Below are positions 53,614 through 61,900 of a stretch of DNA of 64,000 nt, in pieces. Location: positions 26,443-90,442 of the forward strand of contig NZ_LMAS01000009.1 in assembly GCF_001509555.1 (NCBI RefSeq), read 5' to 3'. Origin of the DNA: Bacillus sp. FJAT-29937 (GTDB lineage Bacteria > Bacillota > Bacilli > Bacillales > Cytobacillaceae). The notes beneath the pieces are model-generated. The model searched no databases. It saw only the letters and a program-made list of their open reading frames with translations, and was not told the origin of the DNA. Both the position numbers and the translations under genes were made by a program. Positions within the stretch are counted from its first letter, which is position 1; the number at the start of each line of letters is the position of its first letter.

Positions 53614-54054
53614 TTGAAGATCCAAAGAATAGATCATGTGGGTGTAATCGTAAATGATCTCTCCGCCACTAAAGAGTTTTTTCTCGATTTTGGACTTGAG
53701 GTGAAAGGGGAATGGGAAATGGAAGGAGAGTTGATGGGATATGCAGTTGGGCTTAATGACGCTAAAGTAGCGTGTGTCGGATTGGGAATGCCTGACGGCC
53801 AGACATGGATAGAACTAATCAAATTTCATACGCCGTCAGATGAAGAAGGTATTCAGAAATCCTTTGCAAATACACTGGGTATCAGACACATTGCATTTGC
53901 TGTTGATGATATTGAGGCTGTTGTTGCCAAATTGAAAAAGAAGGGTACGGAAATCTTTAGTGAAATACAGCAATATGAAGAAAGCTATAAATTATGCTAC
54001 GTGCGTGGTCCAGAGGGAATTATTTTGGAGTTGGCTGAGAAATTAAATAAGTAA
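53614..54054 (+). CDS. VOC-family protein, methylmalonyl-CoA epimerase-like
   Basis: 146-aa VOC protein: KIQRIDHVGVIVNDLSATKEFF at the start, central IELIKFHTPSDEEG, LGIRHIAFAVDDIEAVVAKL, and closing LCYVRGPEGIILELAE with the metal Glu. TTG start with TAGGAGGTAGG upstream. The layout fits lactoylglutathione lyase or epimerase relatives; substrate not assigned. Confidence 0.87.
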   Translation: MKIQRIDHVGVIVNDLSATKEFFLDFGLEVKGEWEMEGELMGYAVGLNDAKVACVGLGMPDGQTWIELIKFHTPSDEEGIQKSFANTLGIRHIAFAVDDIEAVVAKLKKKGTEIFSEIQQYEESYKLCYVRGPEGIILELAEKLNK

Positions 54055-54084
54055 TAATAGGTAATGATGTTGATTTTACCATGT

Positions 54085-54290
54085 TTGAAAAATAAATGGA
54101 GGAATTCCGTTTATTTAGGGAACTACCCATATTTCCTTAAAAATAAGGGTAGTTTTTCCGCTTATATGATCCAAGTCTTTGTATTTTGCCTTATTAAGAG
54201 TAGTTAATCGGAATATCTCCGTCTATATCTATCTGTTAGCCACAACTATATACATTAGCCGGAAATTCTCCGCCTATGAAATCAGATAAA
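54085..54290 (+). repeat. composite intergenic repeat, left arm of an inverted pair
   Basis: Four (T)TCCG boxes with CCG at 54107, 54158, 54219 and 54270 (spacing 51, 61, 51). The reverse complement of 59205-59402 aligns over the whole length: both contain AATAAGGGTAG, TTCCG-TTATATGATCCAA, CCACAACTATATACATTAG and GGAAATTCTCCG. Identity is roughly three quarters by eye. Confidence 0.8.
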
Positions 54291-54301
54291 TAAAAACAAA
54301 A

Positions 54302-54339
54302 AGTATTTTGTAAAATACTGGTTAATTCCATGGTATAAT
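54302..54339 (+). promoter_or_regulatory. promoter region with a perfect 8-bp inverted repeat
   Basis: AGTATTTT-GT-AAAATACT (54302-54319) lies just upstream of a perfect -10 TATAAT (54334-54339), where the -35 should be. It looks like an operator controlling the 58-aa gene that follows. No family is assigned. Confidence 0.55.
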
Positions 54340-54372
54340 AGACTTAGAATAAGTAAGGATCGTGATGAATGT

Positions 54373-54549
54373 ATGTCTAATAAACAGTACATAGATGACA
54401 TGTATGCTGCATTTCCAGATGGAGAGTATGTTGAACCAAGTGATGGTCCACCTAGAATTCGAATTCACGATATGCATAACTATTGCAAACAAGTCGGAAA
54501 AAAGCCACTTGAATTAACAAAAAAAGAAATGGAACAATTTCAATATTAA
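54373..54549 (+). CDS. 58-aa small soluble protein
   Basis: ATG 54373 to TAA 54547: SNKQYIDDMYAAFPDGEYVE, PSDGPPRIRIHDMHNYCKQV, GKKPLELTKKEMEQFQY. Acidic start, one Cys, proline-rich middle, not recognised. Good promoter with operator-like repeat upstream (54302-54339), AAGGATCGTG upstream, and a terminator after it, which together argue for a real gene. Confidence 0.65.
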   Translation: MSNKQYIDDMYAAFPDGEYVEPSDGPPRIRIHDMHNYCKQVGKKPLELTKKEMEQFQY

Positions 54550-54561
54550 TAAAACAGAGCC

Positions 54562-54598
54562 TAGGGATTTTATATTTCCTAGTTATGTTTTTTTGTGA
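54562..54598 (+). terminator. terminator after the 58-aa gene
   Basis: CCTAGGGA pairs with TCCTAG around TTTTATATT, followed by TATGTTTTTTTG. Confidence 0.75.
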
Positions 54599-54732
54599 AA
54601 ATGCATTTTGGATTTACCTAATCAAATTGTTATAGGTACCACAATTAAAGCAATAAGAAAGCGGAGCTACCAGCAAAAGGAAAAGCATTACCATTGTTTT
54701 GGTAATGTCTCCTTAAGCCATTAATGTATTTA

Positions 54733-55674
54733 CTAATAATTATCAATAACCCCTCCTAGTGAAGAAGCTTTAATGATAGGCTCTTTCATGATTTCTACGA
54801 TTTCATCCTTCGTTCCATAAACGACTACCCCTAATATTTCTACATCGTCTATCTTAGTATCTTTCATAGCTTGGTACGCTTTCATGTGTTCACTATAAGT
54901 ACTTGTTTTCAGTAACTTTAGGAATTTATCATATTCATATGCCAAATCTGCCGTTGAAGTATAGGGATTTCTAGTAGAAAAGCCTAATGCTTCATTTTCC
55001 CCGATAAACGTTGCAGACCAATCGTATTCTTTGGCCTCTTGTTTAAAAGTGTTTAGTTGGCTATTGCTATAGGTGTTTACCCAAAACCAAGTCATTGGAG
55101 GAAGCTGCATGGAAGGCAGCTCACTTTGCTTGTATGGCTTATCAAAGGAAAGAGCAACCTCATATACTTTTTCCCCTTCCATATTCTTAATCAGGTCTTC
55201 ATCATTTTTATATTTTTTATAGTCAACCCTTGGATGGAAAAAAAGCATTTCCCTCCAACCATTTTCTTTATAGGTGAATTGCCAATCCTCTCCCGTGACT
55301 CCGATACTTCCGCCAGAACCTCTTGAAATCAAAACAGATGGAATAAGACCGTATTGATATTGCTTTTGTTCGACGACAAGGGATTTAATTTTCATATCCT
55401 TTGATATTTTATAATGGCTCATTCCTCCTAAAAAACCCCGTGAATCCACTGTTTCACTGATAAAGCCATTCGGAGTGCTAAGTCGAACATAGGCATCCCA
55501 TTGCTTAAATGCCTTTTGGCTAAAATAAGCAGAAATAGCGAAATTGGCTATGTTCAAAACAACAAATACGAGTATCGAAACGAAAACAATCGTTACGATT
55601 GTCTTCATTTTTCCCTTTTTGATCGCCTTTTTTATTTTTTTCTCATCAAAAACATCATCTATATTATTATTCAT
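54733..55674 (-). CDS. anti-sigma factor, Sigma_reg_N/Sigma_reg_C type
   Basis: 313-aa membrane protein. A cytoplasmic N-terminus (NNNIDDVFDEKKIKKAIKKGK), one TM (IVTIVFVSILVFVVLNIANF, about 25-45), then a large exterior domain with GTGEDWQF-like and PPMTWFWVNTYSNSQL motifs, as in the paired sigma-regulator N and C domains. Its start overlaps the sigma stop by 8 bases. It holds the sigma factor inactive by analogy; the trigger is unknown. Confidence 0.85.
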   Translation of the reverse strand: MNNNIDDVFDEKKIKKAIKKGKMKTIVTIVFVSILVFVVLNIANFAISAYFSQKAFKQWDAYVRLSTPNGFISETVDSRGFLGGMSHYKISKDMKIKSLVVEQKQYQYGLIPSVLISRGSGGSIGVTGEDWQFTYKENGWREMLFFHPRVDYKKYKNDEDLIKNMEGEKVYEVALSFDKPYKQSELPSMQLPPMTWFWVNTYSNSQLNTFKQEAKEYDWSATFIGENEALGFSTRNPYTSTADLAYEYDKFLKLLKTSTYSEHMKAYQAMKDTKIDDVEILGVVVYGTKDEIVEIMKEPIIKASSLGGVIDNY

Positions 55675-56173
55675 AATGATACCTCCACATCTTTTGAAAT
55701 TCCTTCCTAGCTCGAAATAAATACGTCCTAACGGTTTCTTCCTTCATTCCCAGTACTAGCGCGATCTCCTTATAACTTAGTTCAAGTTCATATTTTAATA
55801 ATAAAAGCTGTTTATAGACTTCTTGAATGCGTTCTAAAGTAATGGCGATTTCATGATTCATTTCAATATTTAAGATGCTGGATTCAGTATTTTGGTCATT
55901 CGCAAAATTATTCCAGAAGCGATGGTCATCAATCAAAATCAGTTGTTCTTTCCCTTTTTTCTTTAAAGTTTTTTTAAATTCATTCATGGCAATTGCGAAA
56001 ATATATGAAAGAGCTTTATCCGAAGGAACCCCGCTGCTATAAGCGATATATTTCATATAACTTTCTTGAACAATATCTTCTGCATCTTCATGGCTACAGC
56101 CGTTCTTTTTTAAATAAAAATAAATCATTTTTGCTTGTTTATTGTATATTTCCAACAAAAGCTGAGACTCCAT
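55667..56173 (-). CDS. ECF-type RNA polymerase sigma factor
   Basis: 168-aa sigma factor: region 2 (YNKQAKMIYFYLKKNGCSHE, DAEDIVQESYMKYI, DKALSYIFAIAMNEFKKTL) and region 4 (YKQLLLLKYELELSYKEIALVLGMKEETVRTYLFRARKEF). ATG with AAAGGAGGAG upstream on the minus strand. Upstream, TGTAAAC and GACTC about 17 bases apart may be an ECF-type autoregulated promoter, weakly supported. Overlaps its anti-sigma gene. Confidence 0.9.
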   Translation of the reverse strand: MESQLLLEIYNKQAKMIYFYLKKNGCSHEDAEDIVQESYMKYIAYSSGVPSDKALSYIFAIAMNEFKKTLKKKGKEQLILIDDHRFWNNFANDQNTESSILNIEMNHEIAITLERIQEVYKQLLLLKYELELSYKEIALVLGMKEETVRTYLFRARKEFQKMWRYHYE

Positions 56174-56673
56174 AGCTCCTCCTTTCTAATGTCCTTCAAT
56201 AATAAAGAGTCTTATCCATCAAAAAAGTTTACAGCAAAACTGAAAAAAATTTTAGTATACAATGACAGTGTCTCAATAATGAGGTAAATAATCGAACCTT
56301 GTATAATAGATACTTCTTCATACATGAATACTTTTTTTGCTAATATAAATATACTCTTCCTTTGAAGAATAGCACGCTGTAGCTTATTATATGAACGATT
56401 ACATACACATTCCTTGGTAGATATTTTACATAAAATTAAAGAGATTTTTTATGCCCTCAGACAATCGTGTCGAGGGCTTTTTTTGGGGGGTAAATAAAAA
56501 TAGATTTTGAATATTTAAGAATGGATGTAAACTAGAAATTAAAGACGAGTTTCGGAAAAAACTCAGTTCTTTTAAAATATCTTATTAGTTTTAAAGAAAA
56601 ATACCCAGATTAAAATATTGGTTTGGATGATAGTGCATACATATATAAGAAAACACGAAGCTGAGGTAATGGT
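56174..56673 (+). terminator. 500-bp spacer with an orphan terminator
   Basis: At 56453-56484 GCCCTCAGAC pairs with GTGTCGAGGGC, followed by seven T, on the plus strand. No plus-strand gene lies upstream (the sigma gene is divergent), so an unannotated short RNA could end here. Otherwise AT-rich with no supported ORF. Confidence 0.6.
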
Positions 56674-59046
56674 ATGAATGAGGAGTTAAGGAGAAAAGCC
56701 GATGAAAGTTATCGGTTGGCTGAGCAAAAGGCTGCTCGATATTTTCAGTCACTTGATGAGCAGGTCAGGCAAATGACTTATGTATCTACCTTGATAAAAG
56801 ATATCCAATCCTGGAAACACAATCATATTCATCACCATTCATTAATATCTTTTTTTTCGCGAAAGAAGGGGAAACCGGATTCTCGGGAATATCACAATTA
56901 TATCAAATGGCTGGATTACACTGGGAAGCTAGATCCTTACCTGGATCGAAGCATCTCCTATATTTTCTTGCGGGATCTAGGCAAAACCTTGGATTCTCCT
57001 GACACAATGACAAGGGTTCGACGTGTTGTGGACAATTTAAAAAGCCATCTGACAACAGATCGGGGAGAAAAAACGGAGATGTTTAGCATGGCCAGATTAT
57101 ACCGGATGGCCCAGAAGGAAGGCATTGAATCCACGATGATCTGGTTGTTGAATAAACTAAAGACTGTATCCTCCAATATTCCAAAGGGGATGGATGCGGA
57201 GCAAGCCCAGCGGAAACTGATAAAAATCATCGCTGGGGTCATGATGCATGAGATTGAAGAGATGGGTGATGAAATTTCACCTGAGGAACGTACTCGAAAA
57301 CTGGATAAAGCGTTGAGGCTAGGCTATTCCTATGGTCTGACTTATCCGTTCATTGACGATTTGCTGGATTCAGGAGTCTTATCCGATAAAGAGCAAAAGC
57401 AGTATTCCGATTTGATACGCACTACACTTATTACAGGTTCTGTACCGAAATTGGGTGAATGGACTGGTAAAAACAAGGGATTGATTCGATATATTCATTC
57501 CGAACTTAAAGAGGCCTTCGAGTACATTAAGGCCCATCAGCGACAAGCAACAATCAATTCATTTTTCGAGCAATCCTATGTGTTTTTTCATTCCCAGGAA
57601 GTAGATCGTTTAAAGGATCTTTCAAATGCTAATTACACCAATGAAGAGCTTTATATACCCATCATTTTAAAATCCTCATCTTCGCGATTGATAGTCCGTT
57701 CCGTCCTTAGTGCTTCAGAGGATGAGGAATTTGACAACCGAACTTTCTTCTATGGCATTTACAACCAGCTGGCTGATGATTTTGCAGATATGTTTGATGA
57801 TATGAAGGACGGGGCCGTAACACCCTATACCTATTATTTGAAATATCATGATAAACGTTCGGATCTTATCAATCCCTTTGAACTATACTGGACGGTCATC
57901 TCCCATTTGATCCATAACGTGTATCACTCAGATACGAAGACTCGTGAAGTGATGCTGGATCGCGCAATCAATAGCCTGAAACGATTTAAAGTACGAATAG
58001 GTACAAAAAAGTACAACGAAGTGATGGAGTTATTTGCTTCTGGAAATCCAAAGTTCAATCGGACCATTCAAAAAATGGTTCGTAAAGCGGATGATGTGGA
58101 TTTCTTCGATAAACTAATTAGAGATCAGATGATTACGCATTTGAAAAATGAAAAGAAAGAGCGGGAGGAGTTTTTAGATACAATCGATACTGTTCGCAGC
58201 GAGATCAACAACCTCTTACATATCCCTAAAAACGATGAAGATTCTTATATGCAAGATCCAATCATTGACGCTGCAAATTACAGTTTGGAAGGCGACGGAA
58301 AGCGATTGAGGCCAATCGTGACTTGGGTCATGGGCGTTAACGAATATGGCTTAAATAGTTCAGCCATCGTTCCTCTTTTAAGGTCATTGGAATATATGCA
58401 TACCGCATCCCTAATCTTCGATGATCTGCCATCCCAGGATAATGCGTCCATCCGAAGGGGGAGACCAACGCTGCATCAGGTGCATAACATGGCTATAGCA
58501 GAATTAACCGGTCTATTTCTGACTCAGAAGGCTATCCGGGAGCAGGCGTCTCTTGACCAATTCGATTCAAAAACGGTGCTTGCCCTGATTCAATATTCGG
58601 CCCAAACGATAGAGGATATGTGCAAGGGACAGGCGATGGACTTAGATTCAAAAGGGAAACGATTAACACTAGAACAATTAAATAGAATGAGCTTTTATAA
58701 AACCGGGATGGCATTCGAAGCGTCCCTCATCATGCCTGCCATGCTCGCCCAAGCAAATCAGCTGGAAATAGAAGCCTTGAAAAAATTCGCCTATCATGCC
58801 GGTATTGCATTTCAAATTAAGGATGACCTCCTTGATGTGGAGGGGGACCTGGTCAAACTCGGAAAACCCATTGGCCAAGACGCAGAAAACAACAATTCAA
58901 CTTTTGTGTCCATCCTAGGCGTTGTCGGGGCTAGAAAAGAAATGTGGGAACATTATTGTCTTGCCATGGAAGTGTTGAAAGAGGTACCGCACAATACCAC
59001 TTTTCTGAAGCATTTATTGAATTATATTGTGAATAGGGACCGCTGA
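56674..59046 (+). CDS. 790-aa two-domain isoprenoid synthase-like protein
   Basis: The C-terminal 270 residues are a polyprenyl (trans-isoprenyl) synthase: GDGKRLRPIVTW, first Asp motif FDDLPSQDNASIRRGRPT, KTGMAFEASL, second Asp motif FQIKDDLLDVEGD and KLGKPIGQDAENNNST. The N-terminal 500 residues are not annotated by simple motifs but also hold Asp-rich helices, YPFIDDLLDSG (about 227) and QLADDFADMFDDMKDG (about 368), so they may be a second isoprenoid-synthase fold. Usual family length is about 300 aa. ATG with AAGCTGAGGTAA upstream, a weak site. It stands alone between inverted repeats. Confidence 0.8.
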   Translation: MNEELRRKADESYRLAEQKAARYFQSLDEQVRQMTYVSTLIKDIQSWKHNHIHHHSLISFFSRKKGKPDSREYHNYIKWLDYTGKLDPYLDRSISYIFLRDLGKTLDSPDTMTRVRRVVDNLKSHLTTDRGEKTEMFSMARLYRMAQKEGIESTMIWLLNKLKTVSSNIPKGMDAEQAQRKLIKIIAGVMMHEIEEMGDEISPEERTRKLDKALRLGYSYGLTYPFIDDLLDSGVLSDKEQKQYSDLIRTTLITGSVPKLGEWTGKNKGLIRYIHSELKEAFEYIKAHQRQATINSFFEQSYVFFHSQEVDRLKDLSNANYTNEELYIPIILKSSSSRLIVRSVLSASEDEEFDNRTFFYGIYNQLADDFADMFDDMKDGAVTPYTYYLKYHDKRSDLINPFELYWTVISHLIHNVYHSDTKTREVMLDRAINSLKRFKVRIGTKKYNEVMELFASGNPKFNRTIQKMVRKADDVDFFDKLIRDQMITHLKNEKKEREEFLDTIDTVRSEINNLLHIPKNDEDSYMQDPIIDAANYSLEGDGKRLRPIVTWVMGVNEYGLNSSAIVPLLRSLEYMHTASLIFDDLPSQDNASIRRGRPTLHQVHNMAIAELTGLFLTQKAIREQASLDQFDSKTVLALIQYSAQTIEDMCKGQAMDLDSKGKRLTLEQLNRMSFYKTGMAFEASLIMPAMLAQANQLEIEALKKFAYHAGIAFQIKDDLLDVEGDLVKLGKPIGQDAENNNSTFVSILGVVGARKEMWEHYCLAMEVLKEVPHNTTFLKHLLNYIVNRDR

Positions 59047-59153
59047 GAAGAAGGGGGGATTAGGTGGTTGGAAATATAAGGGGAAAAATTTCCTAATAAG
59101 GTAACAGGTTATCTTTTGAAGCACAAAAGGTGGGGAAATAGGTTAACTTTTGA

Positions 59154-59180
59154 AAAAGCATGGTTCGCCATGCTTTTACT
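59154..59180 (+). terminator. hairpin downstream of the isoprenoid synthase
   Basis: AAAAGCATGG pairs with CCATGCTTTT around TTCG, then ACTTA; about 110 bp after the stop. Confidence 0.65.
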
Positions 59181-59204
59181 TACGGTATTGAAAGGTGAGA
59201 AGTT

Positions 59205-59402
59205 TTATAGACGGAGAATTTCCGACTAATGTATATAGTTGTGGCGAAAACCCAGATATAAGCGGAGGTTTTCCGGCTAACCTCTCAAAATAAGCCAAAA
59301 TCCAACGATTTGGATCATATAACCGGAAAACCTACCCTTATTATTAGGGAAATATGTGTATTTCCCAACTTAAGCGGAAATTCTCCGTTTATTTTTCAAT
59401 AG
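59205..59402 (-). repeat. composite intergenic repeat, right arm of the inverted pair
   Basis: CGG boxes at 59212, 59263, 59324 and 59375 (spacing 51, 61, 51), the mirror of the left arm at 54085-54290. Units carry short palindromes such as CGGAGAATTTCCG. The rest of the 59047-59494 spacer shows no gene. Confidence 0.8.
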
Positions 59403-59494
59403 GGGCAGTTAATGATAGAAAGAGGATATCTATTCGCTCCTTGACAGGATTATTGAATTACTTGAAAAGGATAAGAGCGAATAATATTAAGACT

Positions 59495-59680
59495 TTAAAA
59501 AATATCCCCAATGGATCTTATTAAGCCCCTTATCAACCAGAAAATTAATCTTAAAGGGAATACGATCAATTCCGGAAGCCACATCAGCGCGTCAACAAAG
59601 AAATCCCATACGTTATAATGTTCGCTGCTCTTTCTGCTTTTTCTGGTTTTGCTTTTCTTCCTCTGATACCATTCCTTCAT
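59495..59680 (-). CDS. small basic membrane-associated protein
   Basis: 61-aa protein: basic N-terminus (KEWYQRKKSKTRKSRKSSEH), then aromatic/hydrophobic VWDFFVDALMWLPELIVFPL and RLIFWLIRGLIRSIGDIF, likely one or two membrane-lying helices. ATG with AAAAGGTGGG upstream on the minus strand. I recall similar small proteins in Bacillaceae but no name. Confidence 0.7.
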   Translation of the reverse strand: MKEWYQRKKSKTRKSRKSSEHYNVWDFFVDALMWLPELIVFPLRLIFWLIRGLIRSIGDIF

Positions 59681-59873
59681 TTATATCATCCCACCTTTTA
59701 AAAATGTCTAATTTCCTACAAAAACGATTCATGTATTTTGCAATTAATAAATTCTATTAATGGAGTATGTTTTTTATAATTAGAGTTATTGAAGAAATGC
59801 ACCCGATTTGTGGAATATCATAAATACATGTCTAGTAGGAAAGCGACTCTCCTACTAAATAATAGCAATGAAA

Positions 59874-60263
59874 TTATTTCTTCTTTTTTATTTTTCCTTC
59901 AGCTTTAGTTTTGTTTTCATCAACTCTATATTTTACGATTTTACTAATTAATCCATAAGGGATTGGTTTTTCTAAAGGGAATTGCACTGCGCCTTTTGAT
60001 GTCTTATATTCCGATAATTCCTGTTTAAAAGTATTTATTCCGCTTGGAGTTGGATAAAACCCTATATGGTTTTTGTATGCTGCAAAATGTACCAAATTTC
60101 CATTTGAAGCAAAAGTAGGCATCGCATAACTTATTTTTTCCTCAGCATTTGGCGCTGATTCCTTTATAACCTTTCTTATTGTTTTTAGTATTTCTTGAAT
60201 CTCTTGAGGATATTGTAAAATATATTCATCAATTGATTTGGGAATAATGGTTTGTTGTTTCAT
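59874..60263 (-). CDS. DUF1801-domain protein (YdhG-like)
   Basis: 129-aa protein: SIDEYILQYPQEIQEILKTIRKVIKESAPNAEEKISYAMP (split pattern of the family), then FAAYKNHIGFYPTPSGI and a Lys-rich tail (EGKIKKKK). Related Bacillus proteins are called iron chaperone-like, with weak proof. ATG with GAGGAGAAA upstream on the minus strand. Confidence 0.87.
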   Translation of the reverse strand: MKQQTIIPKSIDEYILQYPQEIQEILKTIRKVIKESAPNAEEKISYAMPTFASNGNLVHFAAYKNHIGFYPTPSGINTFKQELSEYKTSKGAVQFPLEKPIPYGLISKIVKYRVDENKTKAEGKIKKKK

Positions 60264-60446
60264 AGTATTTCTCCTCGTATATTAGTATTTCAAAACATTT
60301 TATCATAAGGCTCTGCTAAAGTTTAATGTTGAAAAATAACGAGAACAAATAGAACATCCAATTATCCGGAAGTTCTTTTTTTCGTAGTATGGTCTTATTC
60401 AAAAATATTAATTAACATACTGACCAACATACATTTAAAACGAGAA

Positions 60447-60480
60447 ACAAATCAGGCCCCCGGTTCTGATTTGTTTTTTT
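60447..60480 (+). terminator. rho-independent terminator in the spacer
   Basis: AACAAATCAG pairs with CTGATTTGTT, with T-run. No plus-strand gene lies directly upstream, so it may end a lost gene. The rest of 60264-60563 is empty. Confidence 0.75.
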
Positions 60481-60563
60481 ATAGAACCTGTCCTTTTTAC
60501 GACTTCATCCATATATAAAAAGTGAATGGATTTAAAAAGAGTCACAAGAAAGGAATGGAATTA

Positions 60564-60929
60564 ATGGCAAAGTATCGCGTGGTTTACACTCAATTTTGGG
60601 ATGATCCGAAGGTTGTGGAGGAAATGACGCCAGAGGATAAGTATGTGTTTCTTTATTTGTTGACGAATAAAAATACGAAGCAGATCGGGATCTACACGAT
60701 AACAAAAAGACAAATGGCTTTTGATACAGGGTATTCGCAAGAGGCCATTCAAAGTATATTGGAGCGTTTGATCAATAAGCACCGACTTGTGAAATATAAC
60801 GATGAAACTAGGGAAATCGCGGTTAAAAATGGGGGGAAATTCAATTCTATTCGCGGCGGAAAGCCGGTGGAGGATTGCGTGAGAAGCTGTTTTTGTAAAT
60901 TACAACCAATTTATATGGAGAATGGATGA
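60564..60929 (+). pseudogene. truncated phage-type replication initiation (DnaD-like) protein
   Basis: 121 codons matching the N-terminal part of phage DnaD-like replisome organisers: AKYRVVYTQFWDDPKVVEEMTPEDKYVFLYLLTN (split over the family core), QIGIYTITKRQMAFDTGYS, LINKHRLVKYNDETREIAVKN, then GGKPVEDCV. After this the usual middle and C-terminal domains are missing and the end (CFCKLQPIYMENG) is unrelated. ATG 60564 with AAAGGAATGG upstream. Confidence 0.72.
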
Positions 60930-61345
60930 TGCCAACGATTGAAGCTCTTTATTACGATGCCATTCGCTATGAGGAGCATGTCCTTGCTCATTACATTCTT
61001 TGCTTAATTCATGAGGGGAAAATTTCATTGGAAGATGAGGATTCGGTTTTATTTGAAGTACATCCTGATCCTGAGAAATTGACAAACATGATTGAAAACA
61101 ATCATCTTGGTTTTTGCGAGTTTAATATGTATGCACTGAAGGTGAAGGAAGGGAAATGGGTCTTTATTTATGCTAGTAGCCCGGAAGAAGCGGAGACACA
61201 TTTATGGAGTACATTGGGGAGTAAGGCATTGAGTTGTCGTGAAATAGCTCCGGATGAAGAGGTAGTGATTGATAATCGAATTCTAAATTTCCGTGAATGG
61301 AAGAAGGAACAGAAGGAATTACCTTGTTTGGTTGGGTATTATTGA
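60926..61345 (+). CDS. hypothetical protein, phage-associated type
   Basis: 139-aa acidic protein, overlapping the previous stop (ATGA). Stretches FNMYALKVKEGKWVFIYASSPEEAETHLW and LPCLVGYY are reminiscent of proteins I remember from Bacillus phage replication regions. Function unknown. Together with the truncated DnaD-like gene it marks a prophage remnant. Confidence 0.65.
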   Translation: MMPTIEALYYDAIRYEEHVLAHYILCLIHEGKISLEDEDSVLFEVHPDPEKLTNMIENNHLGFCEFNMYALKVKEGKWVFIYASSPEEAETHLWSTLGSKALSCREIAPDEEVVIDNRILNFREWKKEQKELPCLVGYY

Positions 61346-61378
61346 TCGAAAGTGAGGGGAACGATCGTTATGAACCTT

Positions 61379-61790
61379 TCATGGAACTCGTTTTTTAGGG
61401 AATAGGTCTCGAACGCTTACTAAGAAAGGATCATAGTGCGTGTTTAAGTTGGAATGGGTTCCAAACGCTCACTAAGAAAGGGTCATAGTGCGTGTTTAAG
61501 GAGGAATGGGTCCCAAACGCTTATTATGAAAGGGTCATAGTGCGTGTTTAAGGAGGAATGGGTCCCAAACGCTTATTATGAAAGGGTCATAGTGCGTGTT
61601 TTTGGAGGAAAGAGTAACAAACGCATACTATGAAAGGGCCATGGTGCGTGTTTAGGAAGGAATGGATCCCAAACGCTTACTATGAAAAGGCAACAATGCG
61701 TGTTTAAGTAGGAAAATGCCAGTAATGGTAGCTATGAATCTATCATAGAACGCGTTTTCTACGGAAAGCAATGGTTTCTTGAAACGTTTG
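61379..61790. repeat. 52-bp tandem repeat array, eight copies
   Basis: TCAT(A/G)GTGCG-type anchors start at 61379, 61431, 61483, 61535, 61587, 61639, 61691 and 61743, every step exactly 52 bp. The unit reads TCATAGTGCGTGTTTAAG, GAGGAATGGGTCCC, AAACGCTTATTATGAAAGGG; GCGTGTTT and AAACGC form an inverted repeat within each unit. The inner units are nearly identical and the outer ones diverged. No spacer-like variable segment, so not CRISPR. It fills the gap 61346-61900. Confidence 0.92.
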
Positions 61791-61900
61791 GGAGACAAGG
61801 GATTGGAAATATGAAATTCATTCAAATAATATATATTATGAAAAGGGTTTTTATTAGGATAGAGGACAAAAGAAGAAATAGGCGGAAGTGGGGTTTTCAT

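Noticed and set aside
61379..61790. CRISPR array
   Set aside because: The whole 52-bp unit is conserved; there are no constant repeats alternating with unique spacers, and no cas genes nearby.
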